Source: Duganella qianjiadongensis
Lineage (GTDB): Bacteria > Pseudomonadota > Gammaproteobacteria > Burkholderiales > Burkholderiaceae_D
Length of the DNA: 64,000 bases
Reading direction: 5' to 3'
Assembly: GCF_009857915.1 (NCBI RefSeq)
Contig: NZ_WWCM01000001.1
Coordinates: 62,001-126,000 of the forward strand
Both the position numbers and the translations under genes were made by a program. The notes beneath the pieces were generated by a model that was given only the letters and a program-made list of their open reading frames with translations, ran no database searches and was not told where the DNA came from. Positions 49,657 to 60,430 of this stretch are shown here, in pieces; the first letter of the stretch is position 1; the number at the start of each line of letters is the position of its first letter.

Positions 49657-50628
49657 ATGAGCGCACCACACAGCATCGTCTTTCTCGACCGCGATAGCGT
49701 TATCGCGCATATCCGCCGCCCCGCATTCGAGCACCGCTGGACCGAGTATCCGGCCACCCGCGCCGGCGAAGCCGTGGCGCGCCTGCGCGACGCAGGTGCC
49801 AGCATCGCCATCACCAACAAGGTGCCGCTGCGTGCCGCCGATCTGGACCAGCTGCCTGAGCTGAAAATGATCGCCGTGGCTGCCACCGGCACCGACATCG
49901 TCGATCTGGCCGCCTGCCGCGAACGCGGCATCGTGGTCTCCAACATCCGCAACTACGCGGTGCACACGCTGCCCGAGCATACGTTTGCGCTGATCCTCGC
50001 GCTGCGCCGCCAGATCGTGGCCTACCGCGCCGATATCGAAGCGGGCCTGTGGCAGAAGTCGGAGCGCTTCTGCCTGTTCGGCCACCCTATCAGCGATCTG
50101 GCCGGCAGCCGGCTTGGCCTGCTAGGCTATGGTGCGCTGGGCAGATCGGTAGCCCAGATTGCGCGCGCCTTCGGCATGGAAGTCATCGTGCATACCCGCT
50201 CGCCGCTCGCCGATGCGGCTGGCGACGGCGTGCGCGAAGCCAGCTTCGACGAAGTGCTGGAGACCTCCGACATTCTGAGCCTGCATCTGCCACTGACGCC
50301 GCAGACGCGCGAGCTGATCGGCGCCAGCCAGCTGATACGCATGAAGCGCAACGCACTGCTGATCAACACGGCGCGCGGCGGGCTGGTGGACGAGACGGCG
50401 CTGGCCGACGCCCTGCGCAGCGGCCTGATTGCCGGCGCCGGTTTCGACGTGCTGGTGCAGGAGCCGCCGCCAGCCGACAACGTGCTGCTCAATCTGCGCC
50501 TGCCCAATTTTATCCTCACGCCCCATTCGGCCTGGGCCAGTTCGCAGGCCATGCAGGTACTGGTGGACCAGCTGATCGACAATGTGGAGGCGTGGGTGGC
50601 CGGGGCACCGCGCAACGTCGTCGCCTGA
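49657..50628 (+). CDS. D-2-hydroxyacid dehydrogenase
   Basis: 323 residues. Catalytic domain halves flank a Rossmann domain with LGLLGYGALGRSVAQIAR (about 151-168). The active-site Arg lies in INTARGGLVDE, a Glu in the next segment, and the His in LTPHSAWAS. It belongs to the hydroxypyruvate/glyoxylate reductase or glycerate dehydrogenase type, using NAD(P)H. It is downstream of and probably co-transcribed with LysR, and tail-to-tail with the L-hydroxyacid oxidase gene. Confidence 0.93.
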   Translation: MSAPHSIVFLDRDSVIAHIRRPAFEHRWTEYPATRAGEAVARLRDAGASIAITNKVPLRAADLDQLPELKMIAVAATGTDIVDLAACRERGIVVSNIRNYAVHTLPEHTFALILALRRQIVAYRADIEAGLWQKSERFCLFGHPISDLAGSRLGLLGYGALGRSVAQIARAFGMEVIVHTRSPLADAAGDGVREASFDEVLETSDILSLHLPLTPQTRELIGASQLIRMKRNALLINTARGGLVDETALADALRSGLIAGAGFDVLVQEPPPADNVLLNLRLPNFILTPHSAWASSQAMQVLVDQLIDNVEAWVAGAPRNVVA

Positions 50629-50634
50629 GCCGTA

Positions 50635-51780
50635 TCAGTAGCTACCGGGCAGCAGAATATTTTTGTCCACCTGCGCCACGTTGCGCAGGCCGCAGAAGGC
50701 CATGCTCAGATCGAGCTCGTTGCGGATAATCTCCAGACATTGGGTCACGCCCTGCTGGCCCATGGCGCCCAGGCCATACAGGAAAGGCCGGCCGATATAC
50801 ACGCCTCTGGCACCCAGTGCCAGCGCGCGCAGCACGTCCTGCCCCGAACGGACACCGCCATCCATATGCACTTCGATCTCGCTGCCCACCGCATCGACGA
50901 TGGCCGGCAGCGCGGCGATCGACGATGGCGCACCATCGAGCTGGCGTCCGCCATGGTTGGAGACGATGATGGCGTCGGCGCCGGTGGCCACGGCCAGCTT
51001 TGCATCCTCGGCGTCCATGATGCCCTTGATAATCAGCTTGCCGCCCCAGCGCTGCTTAATCCACGCCACATCCTGCCACGACAGGCTGAGATCGAACTGC
51101 TGGCTGGTCCACGACGACAGCGACGACATATCGGATACCGAACTGGCATGGCCGACGATGTTGCCGAAAGTACGGCGCGGTGTCTGCAGCATGCCCAGCA
51201 CCCAGCGCGGCTTGGTGGCCAGATTCAGAATATTCGGCAGCGTCAGGCGCGGCGGCGCGGACAGACCGTTGCGGATATCCTTGTGGCGCTGCCCCAGCAC
51301 CTGCAAATCCAGTGTCAGCACCAGCGCCGAGCAGCGCGCCGCCTTGGCACGGTCGATCAGGCGGTTAATGAAGTCGCGATCCTTCATCACGTATAGCTGG
51401 AACCAGAACGGCTGGCTGGTATGGGCCGCGACATCCTCGATCGAGCAGATGCTCATGGTCGACAGCGTGAACGGAACGCCGAATTTTTCCGCCGCCTGCG
51501 CTGCCAGAATTTCGCCGTCGGCGTGCTGCATACCGGTCAGGCCGGTGGGCGCCAGCGCTACCGGCATGGCCACACTCTGCCCCACCATGGTAGAGCGCAG
51601 GCTGCGGTTTTCCAGATTCACGGCCACGCGCTGACGGAATTTGATGCTCTGGAAATCCGCCTCGTTAGCGCGATAGGTCGATTCGGTCCACGAACCGGCA
51701 TCGGCATAATCGTAAAACATGCGCGGCACGCGCCGCCGGGCCAGCTGGCGCAGATCTTCGATATTGGTAATGACGGCCAT
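50635..51780 (-). CDS. lldD: FMN-dependent alpha-hydroxyacid dehydrogenase (L-lactate type)
   Basis: 381 residues, an FMN TIM barrel. It starts NIEDLRQLARRRVPRMFYDYADAGSWTE, the LldD signature. The catalytic His and Arg are in IVSNHGGRQLDG, and the flavin-phosphate site is DGGVRSGQDVLRALALGA. It oxidises L-lactate (or mandelate-like acids) to the keto acid and feeds electrons to the respiratory chain at the inner membrane. LldD is the closest named type, but substrate is not certain. Confidence 0.88.
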   Translation of the reverse strand: MAVITNIEDLRQLARRRVPRMFYDYADAGSWTESTYRANEADFQSIKFRQRVAVNLENRSLRSTMVGQSVAMPVALAPTGLTGMQHADGEILAAQAAEKFGVPFTLSTMSICSIEDVAAHTSQPFWFQLYVMKDRDFINRLIDRAKAARCSALVLTLDLQVLGQRHKDIRNGLSAPPRLTLPNILNLATKPRWVLGMLQTPRRTFGNIVGHASSVSDMSSLSSWTSQQFDLSLSWQDVAWIKQRWGGKLIIKGIMDAEDAKLAVATGADAIIVSNHGGRQLDGAPSSIAALPAIVDAVGSEIEVHMDGGVRSGQDVLRALALGARGVYIGRPFLYGLGAMGQQGVTQCLEIIRNELDLSMAFCGLRNVAQVDKNILLPGSY

Positions 51781-52024
51781 GGAATTTACTCCGCAACGGT
51801 GACCGTACGATCATCGGGGATTTCTGCGCAAATGCCAACAAGAAAAATACATGTCGCCAGAGACCGGCTAGCCCCCTGTAAGCAGCAGCCACCGGCCTGT
51901 AGCGGAACAAGGCCTTATAGTTCGCCTCGCATGAGGCAAAGCAAACCATAAATAAATACAATTATGATAATTTAATATTTTTATGATAACGTGGCTAATC
52001 CTAACCAGCCTGGGGGATCTGATC
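51781..52024. other. Divergent promoter region, lldD-like gene and PEP-CTERM gene
   Basis: AT-rich towards the PEP-CTERM gene. TTATGATAA occurs at 51962-51970 and again at 51981-51989, a 19-base spacing (about two helical turns) that would suit a dimeric or paired binding site. No gene seen. Confidence 0.4.
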
Positions 52025-52633
52025 ATGAAATTCCGCGCACATGTCATTTCAGTAAGTCTGGCATTGGCATTCGCCGCCAATGCCTATGCCATTACACCCG
52101 CCTATGAATTTACCGGCTCCTCCATGGCGAGCGACCCGAATCCCTACTCGCTAGGTTTCGAGTTTTCGCTCTCTGGCACCACCTCGATCTATGCGCTGGC
52201 CTATTTCAACGATGGCACGGCTAGCGACCACCAGGTGGGTCTGTGGGATACTGCCGGCCACCTACTGGCATCCACGACCGTTCACAGCAGCGACACGCTG
52301 AACGGTCATTTTAATTATGCGGCTATTACAACACTGACGTTGAGCGCAGGTAACTACGTTATCGGCGGCACCTATCTGGGCGGCGCTGCGCCTGCTCCGA
52401 TCAACTTAACGGGCGTCACCAGTGCAGCCGGCTACAGCTGGGTTCGTGATTTGCAGTTGTCCGGCACAGGACTCTCTTTCCCGACCCAGAATATCGGCAA
52501 CTATGGCCAGAATGGCATTGCGGTAGTTAATTTCTCGGTTACGGCTGTACCTGAGCCGGAAACCTATGCCATGCTGATCGCCGGACTCGCTCTGAGCGGT
52601 GTCGTGCTGCGCCGGCGCAAGAGCCAGGCATAA
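52025..52633 (+). CDS. PEP-CTERM protein with DUF4082-like domain
   Basis: 202 residues from ATG 52025 (GGGGGA upstream). Signal peptide about 1-22 (ends NAYA). The body has YSLGFEFSLSGTTSIYALAYFNDG and VGLWDTAGHLLAST, resembling the DUF4082 carbohydrate-binding-like beta-sandwich. The C-terminus VPEPETYAMLIAGLALSGVVLRRRKSQA is an exosortase signal. A strong terminator follows. Confidence 0.85.
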   Translation: MKFRAHVISVSLALAFAANAYAITPAYEFTGSSMASDPNPYSLGFEFSLSGTTSIYALAYFNDGTASDHQVGLWDTAGHLLASTTVHSSDTLNGHFNYAAITTLTLSAGNYVIGGTYLGGAAPAPINLTGVTSAAGYSWVRDLQLSGTGLSFPTQNIGNYGQNGIAVVNFSVTAVPEPETYAMLIAGLALSGVVLRRRKSQA

Positions 52634-52651
52634 GCAGAAAGCTGCTCAATG

Positions 52652-52674
52652 GCCGCCTGAAGGCGGCTTTTTTA
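52652..52674 (+). terminator. Rho-independent terminator of PEP-CTERM gene
   Basis: GCCGCC-TGAA-GGCGGC stem-loop followed by six Ts, 18 bases after the stop codon. Confidence 0.9.
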
Positions 52675-52736
52675 TTGAACGAACAGGAATTGCGCGGCAG
52701 CGCGCGAGCAAGCTGCAAGGTGCAGCTATGCGGGAT

Positions 52737-52777
52737 AAAAAAAAATACCCGGAAGCCTATGACTTCCGGGTATTTTT
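52737..52777 (-). terminator. Terminator of tRNA-Arg copy 1
   Basis: AAATACCCGGAAG pairs with CTTCCGGGTATTT; on the minus strand a run of nine Ts follows. It lies directly downstream of the first tRNA. Confidence 0.9.
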
Positions 52778-52785
52778 AGTAATTC

Positions 52786-52862
52786 TGGTGCGGCTGGCAG
52801 GAATCGAACCCACGACCCCTTGGTTCGTAGCCAAGTACTCTATCCAGCTGAGCTACAGCCGC
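52786..52862 (-). tRNA. tRNA-Arg (ACG), copy 1
   Basis: On the minus strand a 77-base cloverleaf starts GCGGCTGTAGCTCAGCTGG and ends with the matching acceptor arm GCCGCACCA, including an encoded CCA. The anticodon loop CTACGAA gives anticodon ACG (read as ICG), decoding CGU/CGC/CGA. A -10 TATAAT lies at 52877-52872. Confidence 0.96.
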
Positions 52863-52959
52863 GAAAACAGGATTATAACAGCTTTTCCTATCTTTACGAA
52901 GTATTCTGTGAAGTAATTCCGAATTTACACCGAATCAAAACACAGGTCTTACACTTATA

Positions 52960-52998
52960 GTAAAAGGGCCCGAAGATTGCTCTTCAGGCCCTTTTACT
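52960..52998 (-). terminator. Terminator of tRNA-Arg copy 2
   Basis: GTAAAAGGGCC...GAAG pairs with CTTC...GGCCCTTTTAC around a 6-base loop, just after the second tRNA on the minus strand. Confidence 0.85.
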
Positions 52999-53007
52999 TA
53001 CGAATTT

Positions 53008-53084
53008 TGGTGCGGCTGGCAGGAATCGAACCCACGACCCCTTGGTTCGTAGCCAAGTACTCTATCCAGCTGAGCTACAGCCGC
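53008..53084 (-). tRNA. tRNA-Arg (ACG), copy 2
   Basis: Identical in sequence to copy 1 over all 77 bases including CCA. Own TATAAT at 53100-53095 on the minus strand and own terminator, so a separate transcription unit. Confidence 0.96.
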
Positions 53085-53173
53085 GAAAAACAAGATTATA
53101 ACAGCGTTTTCTCGTTTAGCGAAGCATTCCGTCAAGAAATTTTATTATCCGAATCGGAGGCTTACACTTATAG

Positions 53174-53206
53174 CAAAAGGGCCTGCAACTTGCGTTACAG
53201 GCCCTC
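53174..53206 (-). terminator. Terminator of tRNA-Arg copy 3
   Basis: AGGGCCTG pairs with CAGGCCCT; a short T run follows on the minus strand. The flanking TTACACTTATAG is shared with the copy 2 terminator. Confidence 0.7.
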
Positions 53207-53218
53207 TCACTGACGAAT

Positions 53219-53295
53219 TGGTGCGGCTGGCAGGAATCGAACCCACGACCCCTTGGTTCGTAGCCAAGTACTCTATCCAGCTGAGCTACAGCCGC
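53219..53295 (-). tRNA. tRNA-Arg (ACG), copy 3
   Basis: Identical to the other two copies. Nearest to the strongest promoter of the three, which suggests this is the original copy (inference). Confidence 0.96.
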
Positions 53296-53305
53296 GTTGT
53301 AGTGC

Positions 53306-53333
53306 ATTATAAAGCATTAATTTCGTTTTGCAA
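53306..53333 (-). promoter_or_regulatory. Sigma-70 promoter of tRNA-Arg copy 3
   Basis: On the minus strand TTGCAA (53333-53328), 16 bases, TATAAT (53311-53306), ending 10 bases before the mature tRNA. Confidence 0.75.
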
Positions 53334-53507
53334 AGTTTGATATTTCCATCATTTTGTTCGCTAAGCGCACGAAACGCCGAATGAACTATTTGCAAAACCG
53401 CTCACTGCCTTATTAACTACTTTCTTTCGACCGGCATGCCGTGCGAAAGAAGCAGCATTATAGGGAGCAGCCGTGCTCTTGTCCAGTGCTACATCACAGC
53501 GGCCGGT

Positions 53508-53735
53508 TTATACGCCGAATTCGGCCGCCGCCTTGGAGGACCACAGCGCTTCGTTATAGGACGGGAATGGCTCACCGTAACAATCGACCTGGCCGCCTTC
53601 GCCGACGAATTTTATCCACCAGCCTTCCTGATCATTGAGGATGGCGATATCGCCCGCCTTGCAATGCTCGGCCAGTTGCTCCTCGCCTTCCAGCACCACG
53701 ATATTCACTTTTCTGTGCTTAACCACGGTCACCAT
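53508..53735 (-). CDS. Small conserved hypothetical protein
   Basis: 75 residues from ATG 53735, with GGAGG 5 bases upstream. Soluble, acidic, beta-strand-like: VTVVKHRKVNIVVLEGEEQLAEHCKAGDIAILND then WWIKFVGEGGQVDCYGEPFPSYNEAL. Two Cys residues are present but no known motif. The frame extends 11 codons upstream without support. The good ribosome-binding site and residue pattern make it a credible gene. Confidence 0.7.
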   Translation of the reverse strand: MVTVVKHRKVNIVVLEGEEQLAEHCKAGDIAILNDQEGWWIKFVGEGGQVDCYGEPFPSYNEALWSSKAAAEFGV

Positions 53736-54041
53736 ACCACCTCCCATACATGCAAACCGGGGCCGCATGGCCCCTCTGCCATAGTGTACTGCAGAGCTTC
53801 ATTCATGCTAGTGATTTCTCTCATCACAACATAGAATTTGCCAACGTTTGCGCATTGCAGCATCATGCACCTGTCTCCTCTATTCTCCTCCAAGGAAATA
53901 GATTTAGCCCGCTCCCGTAGCGGGCTTTTTTTTGCCCGGCCATTCAGACGGCGTATCGTGCGCGGCTGGCGGCCGTGGCCGCACTAGAATAGCGCTGTTG
54001 ATTAATGTCATGCGCGTTGCGCCACGCCTGTAGCACTCCCG
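53736..54041. other. Intergenic region with orphan terminator
   Basis: About 300 bases between the small protein and the PAS kinase. No open frame looks coding. A strong plus-strand terminator at 53906-53933 has no protein gene upstream on its strand, so a small RNA may be encoded between about 53740 and 53930. Confidence 0.4.
53906..53933 (+). terminator. Orphan rho-independent terminator
   Basis: AGCCCGCT, 5-base loop, AGCGGGCT, then eight Ts. It is directional to the plus strand only. Confidence 0.85.
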
Positions 54042-55151
54042 ATGAAGCCCGCGACCTGCACTGCCCACCAGTCCGACCAGCTAGCGCTGCGTGCCCTGCT
54101 CGACTCCATGCCGCATCCCGCATGGATCACCGAGCAGGATGGCGGCACGATCTGGCATAACCAGCCGTGGTATCGCTATACCGGAATCAGGCCGGCGCAG
54201 CTGCACACCGAGAGCTGGCGTCAGGTTTGTGCGCCGGAAGCGCTGGCGGCACTCACCGCGCGCTGGGAGCAGGCGCGCCGCAATGGTCAACCCTATGAGC
54301 TGGAAGTGCCGCTACGCAGCGCCGACGGCGAATTCCGCTGGTTTCTGGCACGCGCACAGCCGGTGGTACTCGATAACGGCCAGATCGTGCGCTGGCTGGG
54401 CACCTGTACCGATGTCGACCAGCTACGCCGCATCCGCACCGAGGCCGCCGGCTACGCCCGCATCAAGGACCAGTTCCTCTCCACACTGTCGCACGAACTG
54501 CGCACCCCGCTGACAGCCATACTGGGCTGGGCCCAGGTGTTGCGGCGCGGTGGCCGCGACGCTGCCGACCTGCAGCGCGGTCTGCAAACCATAGAACGCA
54601 ATGCCCGTCTGCAGGCGCAGCTGATCGAGGATCTGCTCGATATGAGCAGCCTCTCCGGCGGCCGTTTGCAGCTACAGCTGAGCAGCGTCGCCATCGCCCC
54701 TTTACTTGCAGCGGCCATGGCGCAGTGGCAGGCGCTGGCCAGTGCCACCAGCATACAGCTCGAACTGGCAGCGGTGGAGGCCGACCTGCGGGTGCTGGGC
54801 GATAGCGAACGCATGCAGCAGTTGCTGAGCAAACTGCTGCACAACGCCATCAAGTTCAGCGCACCGGCCACCCGCGTGTGCCTGGGCGCCCGGCGCGCCG
54901 GTTCCACCATCTGCATTACGGTCGCAGATCAGGGCATAGGCATCGTGGAGAGCGCACTGCCGCATATTTTCGAGCCCTTCCATCAGGCCGATCCGGGCAT
55001 GTCGCGCCGCCACGGCGGGCTGGGACTGGGACTGGCTATAGCACGCCAGCTGGCCGAACTTCATCATGGCCGGCTGACTGCAGAAAGTGCCGGACTCGGC
55101 CAGGGTGCCCGCTTTACGCTGCACCTGCCTGCAGCACCGGCACCGGACTGA
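54042..55151 (+). CDS. Cytoplasmic PAS sensor histidine kinase
   Basis: 369 residues, no membrane helix. PAS domain with PAC (about 15-125: MPHPAWITEQDGGTIWHN, then FRWFLARAQPV and GTCTDVD). HisKA has His151 in STLSHELRTPLTAILGW. HATPase_c has LLHNAIKFS, DQGIGIVES and LGLGLAIARQL. No receiver is attached; the REC-GGDEF gene 194 bases downstream on the same strand is the natural partner candidate. Confidence 0.9.
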   Translation: MKPATCTAHQSDQLALRALLDSMPHPAWITEQDGGTIWHNQPWYRYTGIRPAQLHTESWRQVCAPEALAALTARWEQARRNGQPYELEVPLRSADGEFRWFLARAQPVVLDNGQIVRWLGTCTDVDQLRRIRTEAAGYARIKDQFLSTLSHELRTPLTAILGWAQVLRRGGRDAADLQRGLQTIERNARLQAQLIEDLLDMSSLSGGRLQLQLSSVAIAPLLAAAMAQWQALASATSIQLELAAVEADLRVLGDSERMQQLLSKLLHNAIKFSAPATRVCLGARRAGSTICITVADQGIGIVESALPHIFEPFHQADPGMSRRHGGLGLGLAIARQLAELHHGRLTAESAGLGQGARFTLHLPAAPAPD

Positions 55152-55345
55152 GTGAGCAAAAAGACAAGCTTACCACAATCAGATTAATTTCCTTGGATAA
55201 ACTACCAAATCCACAAAGAAACATGTACAATAAATTTCCATGCGGCAATATCTTGCATGTGTGCGACGCGCTGCTGCACCCTGCGCTAACATGGTTTTAA
55301 TATAAATGGCCTAAGCGCCAGCAGAACTTATCGACCGGGATCCTT

Positions 55346-56317
55346 ATGCCAAGCCGAGAAGATATCCTCAACGCCCGAATACTGGTGGTGGATGACAACG
55401 CTGACAACCTCGAACTGATGTGCGAGATCCTGCAGGATGCAGGCTATCGCGATGTCAGCGCAACCTCGCAGGCGGAACAGGTGTGCGCCATGCACCGCCA
55501 GCATGGCTACGACCTGATACTGCTGGATCTGCAGATGCCCGGCTTTAACGGTTTTCAGGTCATGCAGGGGCTCAAGGAGATCGAACAGGGTGGCTATCTG
55601 CCTGTGCTGGCACTCACGGCCCAGCCCAGCTTCAAGATTGCGGCGCTGGAAGCCGGTGCGCGCGACTTCATCAGCAAGCCATTTGACCTGATGGAAGTGT
55701 ATAAACGCATACACAACATGCTGGAAGTACGGCTGCTATACCGCGAGCTGGCCCAGTATAGCCGCCAGCAGCAGGCGCTGGCTCTGCACGATGCGCTGAC
55801 CGGCCTGCCCAACCGGCGCCTGCTGGAAGACCGCATCAGCCACGTGCTGCAGCATGCCACCCGGCAGCAGAACAAGGCTGCCGTCATGTATCTCGATCTT
55901 GACGGTTTTAAAGCCATTAACGACACCCATGGCCACGCTGCCGGCGATGCCGTACTCAAACAGGTGGCGCAGCGCCTTACCGGCTGCGCCCGCAAGGAAG
56001 ATACGGTCGCGCGGGTGGGCGGCGACGAATTCGTCATCGTCATGGGCAGTCTGAACCAGCTGGACGATACGCGCGACCCGGCTGCCAAACTGATCGAAGC
56101 CGTTGCCCGCCCCTATCAGGTGGACGGACTGGAACTGCAGCTATCAACCAGCATAGGCATCGCCCTGTTCCCCGACGATGCGACGGAAGTCAATCCGCTG
56201 ATAGCCGCCGCCGATGCTGCCCTGTATGCAGCCAAGCGCAGCGGCAAGAACTGCAGTTGCACCGCACTGGCCATGCGTGCCACCGGCCTCCAGCAGGAAG
56301 CCGTAAGCCACGCCTGA
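55346..56317 (+). CDS. REC-GGDEF diguanylate cyclase response regulator
   Basis: 323 residues. Receiver with acidic DD at 16-17, Asp61 (LILLDLQMPG) and Lys111. GGDEF domain (about 145-310) has an intact GGDEF at 225-229 and the RxxD inhibitory site RKED at 216-219, so an active, product-inhibited cyclase making c-di-GMP is expected. WspR/PleD-like but with one receiver. Confidence 0.93.
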   Translation: MPSREDILNARILVVDDNADNLELMCEILQDAGYRDVSATSQAEQVCAMHRQHGYDLILLDLQMPGFNGFQVMQGLKEIEQGGYLPVLALTAQPSFKIAALEAGARDFISKPFDLMEVYKRIHNMLEVRLLYRELAQYSRQQQALALHDALTGLPNRRLLEDRISHVLQHATRQQNKAAVMYLDLDGFKAINDTHGHAAGDAVLKQVAQRLTGCARKEDTVARVGGDEFVIVMGSLNQLDDTRDPAAKLIEAVARPYQVDGLELQLSTSIGIALFPDDATEVNPLIAAADAALYAAKRSGKNCSCTALAMRATGLQQEAVSHA

Positions 56318-56344
56318 TCGCTCGCGGGCAATTCGAGGCCGGCA

Positions 56345-57655
<1,311 letters not shown>

Positions 57656-57664
57656 CACGGCCGG

Positions 57665-58417
57665 CTACCACAGCCGCGCCAGCGGCAGCACGGCGCCGCT
57701 GAACAGCGACCATCTGGGCGTCGCCGCGCTCAGACCATGGGCCACGCCGATATCCAGCGTGAGCAGCTTGCCAGGGCTGAAACTCAGGGCTGCCAGTAGC
57801 TGCGAATTGCGCTCGCTGCCACGGCGCCGGCTGCCCGACCATTCGCCGGTCACGCCCCAGCGTTCGTCCAGCGCCAGCGAAAACGAGGCCGACAGCCCGG
57901 TCTGGATACGGCCGCTGCCCGCCTCGATGGCGCCGATACGGGTCAGATTCAGGTTGGCATCCGTGTGTATCTCGCCGATATCCTGACTGACGATGCCGTT
58001 CAGGCTGTAGTCTGCCTTGCCGCTGCCTATGCCGCTACGGGCAGTGGGCAGCTTGCTACCCAGTTCCAGCCCCAGCGCAGTTTCTTCGCTGAGTACCAGC
58101 GCCCGCTTGAGCACCAGCTGGGTATCGCCCACGCCGCGCAGGCGTGCCCCATCGTCCGGCGCCGACACCAGCCCTTCGCCGCCCAGCACCATACCCCATT
58201 CGCTATTAAAAGCCAGCTTGAAGGTATAGGGCAGACTGTAGCGGCGCGCAGCGCTATCCTGGCTGCCCAGCCCACCCAGTTCGAATTCCAGCTGGCCCGC
58301 CGCCGGCAATTGCGCCGGACTCGACACGGATGGCCGGTACGGCGTCACAGGTGCAAATTCATCAGCCTGCGCACTCAGTGCGAACAGACCGCTTGCCAAC
58401 AGCATCAGGCATCTCAT
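57665..58417 (-). CDS. Exported beta-barrel protein of unknown role
   Basis: 250 residues from ATG 58417. Signal peptide about 1-18 (ends AQA). The rest is alternating strands (FELGGLGSQDS, YTFKLAFNSEWGMVLGGEGL, TALGLELGSKLPTA) ending in LPLARLW with a C-terminal aromatic, consistent with an outer-membrane barrel of the MetA-like/transporter family. Converges with the NarX-like kinase gene at 9 bases. Confidence 0.7.
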   Translation of the reverse strand: MRCLMLLASGLFALSAQADEFAPVTPYRPSVSSPAQLPAAGQLEFELGGLGSQDSAARRYSLPYTFKLAFNSEWGMVLGGEGLVSAPDDGARLRGVGDTQLVLKRALVLSEETALGLELGSKLPTARSGIGSGKADYSLNGIVSQDIGEIHTDANLNLTRIGAIEAGSGRIQTGLSASFSLALDERWGVTGEWSGSRRRGSERNSQLLAALSFSPGKLLTLDIGVAHGLSAATPRWSLFSGAVLPLARLW

Positions 58418-58522
58418 AGGCTTCTTCCGCAAGTTTTCCGCTTGGTTGCAGCAATTCGGGACCACCGTGCCAGCCTATCAGTTTCAAGCTGCTACGCCTA
58501 GTCCGTGCTGCACGCCCGCACC

Positions 58523-59035
58523 CTAGCGCGCACCCGTCTGGCCGGTAGCCAGCTCGGTTGGCAGACTGAGCGTTTCTTTGATTTCCTCCATCACCACATA
58601 ACTCTTGGACTGCGCCGCACCAGGCAGACTGAGCAGCATGTCGCCCAGCAGTTTGCGGTATTCCGCCATTTCATGAATGCGTGCCTTGATCAGATAATCG
58701 AAATCGCCCGAAACCAGATGGCATTCCAGCACTTCCGGTATGCGCAGCACTTCGCGGCGGAACTGCTCGAAGGCCGGCCCCGACTTCTGATTGAGCGTAA
58801 TTTCCACAAACACCAGCAGCTTGGCACCCAGCGCCGGCGGATGGATACGGGCGTGGTAGCCGGTAATCACGCCGTCGCGTTCCATGCGCTTGACCCGCTC
58901 GATGGCCGGGGTGATCGACAGGCCCACCTGCTCGCTCAGGTCTTTCATGGAAATCCGCCCGTCATCCTGCAGGATGCGCAGTATCTTCCTGTCAAGCTTG
59001 TCAAGTGTACGTACCGATTCTTTTTGAATTCTCAT
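58523..59035 (-). CDS. Lrp/AsnC-family regulator
   Basis: 170 residues from ATG 59035. HTH (about 12-58: LDKLDRKILRILQDDGRISMKDLSEQVGLS) and RAM ligand domain with GDFDYLIKARI. Close to Lrp itself in pattern. Divergent from the D-amino acid dehydrogenase gene, so it probably controls alanine use by sensing L-alanine or leucine, as known for dad operons. Confidence 0.92.
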   Translation of the reverse strand: MRIQKESVRTLDKLDRKILRILQDDGRISMKDLSEQVGLSITPAIERVKRMERDGVITGYHARIHPPALGAKLLVFVEITLNQKSGPAFEQFRREVLRIPEVLECHLVSGDFDYLIKARIHEMAEYRKLLGDMLLSLPGAAQSKSYVVMEEIKETLSLPTELATGQTGAR

Positions 59036-59136
59036 GAAAATCCACTGAAATACGCAAGTTATACAGTAACAAATGCTAGTGAACAGAGAATACCATAGCG
59101 GAATATCTGGCACGAACAAATAATGGGGAGACTGCA

Positions 59137-60420
59137 ATGCGCGTTGTTATCTTGGGTAGCGGAGTTATCGGCGTCACCAGTGCCTACTATCTGGCCCGCG
59201 CCGGCCACGAAGTCACCGTGCTCGACCGCCAGCCGGGTCCCGCACTGGAAACCAGTTTCGCCAATGCCGGCCAGATTTCGCCCGGCTATGCTTCGCCATG
59301 GGCTGCGCCCGGCATTCCCCTGAAAGCCATGAAATGGATGCTGCAGCGCCATGCGCCACTGTCCATCACGCCGGATGGCACCCTGTTCCAGCTGCAATGG
59401 ATGTGGCAGATGCTGCAGAACTGCAATGCCGAACGCTATGGCGTCAACAAGGAACGCATGGTGCGTCTGGCCGAATACAGCCGCGACTGCTTCAAAGCCC
59501 TGCGCGCCAGCACCGGCATCGAATACGAAGGCCGCCAGCAAGGCACCACCCAGCTGTTCCGCACCCAGAAGCAGCTCGACGATGCCGCCAAGGATATCCG
59601 CGTGCTGGAAGAGACGGGCGTGCCCTACGAACTGCTGACGCGCGAACAGCTGGTTGCGGCCGAGCCCGGTCTGGACCAGAACAAACTGGTGGGCGGCCTG
59701 CGCCTGCCCAACGATGAAACGGGCGACTGCCAGCTATTCACTACCCGCCTGACGGCCATGGCCGAAGAGCTGGGCGTCAAGTTCCGCTACAACGTCGACA
59801 TCACCCGCCTGATGACGGCCGGCGAAGAAATCCGCGGCGTGCAGTGCGGCGCCGAAGTGGTCACTGCCGATTCCTACGTGGTGGCACTGGGCGCGTATTC
59901 CACCGCCTTCCTCAAGGATCTGGTGAAAATCCCCGTGTACCCGCTGAAAGGCTATTCGATCACCGTGCCTATCGTGAACGCGGCCAGCGCCCCCGTTTCG
60001 ACCATCCTCGACGAAACCTACAAGATCGCCGTCACCCGCTTCGACGACCGCATCCGCGTGGGCGGCATGGCGGAAATCGCCGGTTTCGATCTGCGCCTCA
60101 ATCCGCGCCGCCGAGAAACGCTGGAAATGGTGGTCAACGATCTGTTCCCCGGCGCCGGCAACACGGCAGAAGCGAGCTTCTGGACCGGCCTGCGCCCGAT
60201 GACGCCGGACGGCACGCCGGTAGTCGGCCGCACCGGCGTGCGCAACCTGTTCATCAATACGGGCCACGGCACGCTGGGCTGGACCATGTCCTGCGGTTCG
60301 GCCCAGCTGCTGGCCGATCTGATCTCCTCGCGCCGTCCGGCCATCATGGCCGACGATCTGTCGGTGGCGCGCTATCAGCCCCAGCATCGCAGCGGCCGGC
60401 CACAACTGGCCAACGCCTGA
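59137..60420 (+). CDS. dadA: D-amino acid dehydrogenase small subunit
   Basis: 427 residues. FAD-binding [24 protein letters not shown] at the N-terminus, then [28 protein letters not shown], diagnostic for DadA. The C-terminal part has [19 protein letters not shown] and [16 protein letters not shown]. It oxidises D-alanine and other D-amino acids to keto acids, passing electrons to quinones at the inner membrane. No racemase gene (dadX) follows, unlike in enteric bacteria. Confidence 0.96.
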   Translation: MRVVILGSGVIGVTSAYYLARAGHEVTVLDRQPGPALETSFANAGQISPGYASPWAAPGIPLKAMKWMLQRHAPLSITPDGTLFQLQWMWQMLQNCNAERYGVNKERMVRLAEYSRDCFKALRASTGIEYEGRQQGTTQLFRTQKQLDDAAKDIRVLEETGVPYELLTREQLVAAEPGLDQNKLVGGLRLPNDETGDCQLFTTRLTAMAEELGVKFRYNVDITRLMTAGEEIRGVQCGAEVVTADSYVVALGAYSTAFLKDLVKIPVYPLKGYSITVPIVNAASAPVSTILDETYKIAVTRFDDRIRVGGMAEIAGFDLRLNPRRRETLEMVVNDLFPGAGNTAEASFWTGLRPMTPDGTPVVGRTGVRNLFINTGHGTLGWTMSCGSAQLLADLISSRRPAIMADDLSVARYQPQHRSGRPQLANA

Positions 60421-60430
60421 TCTCCTTTGC

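Noticed and set aside
52786..53295. Regularly spaced identical blocks resembling a CRISPR or other repeat array
   Set aside because: The repeated 77-base units fold as tRNA-Arg with encoded CCA; the short open frames across them are artefacts.
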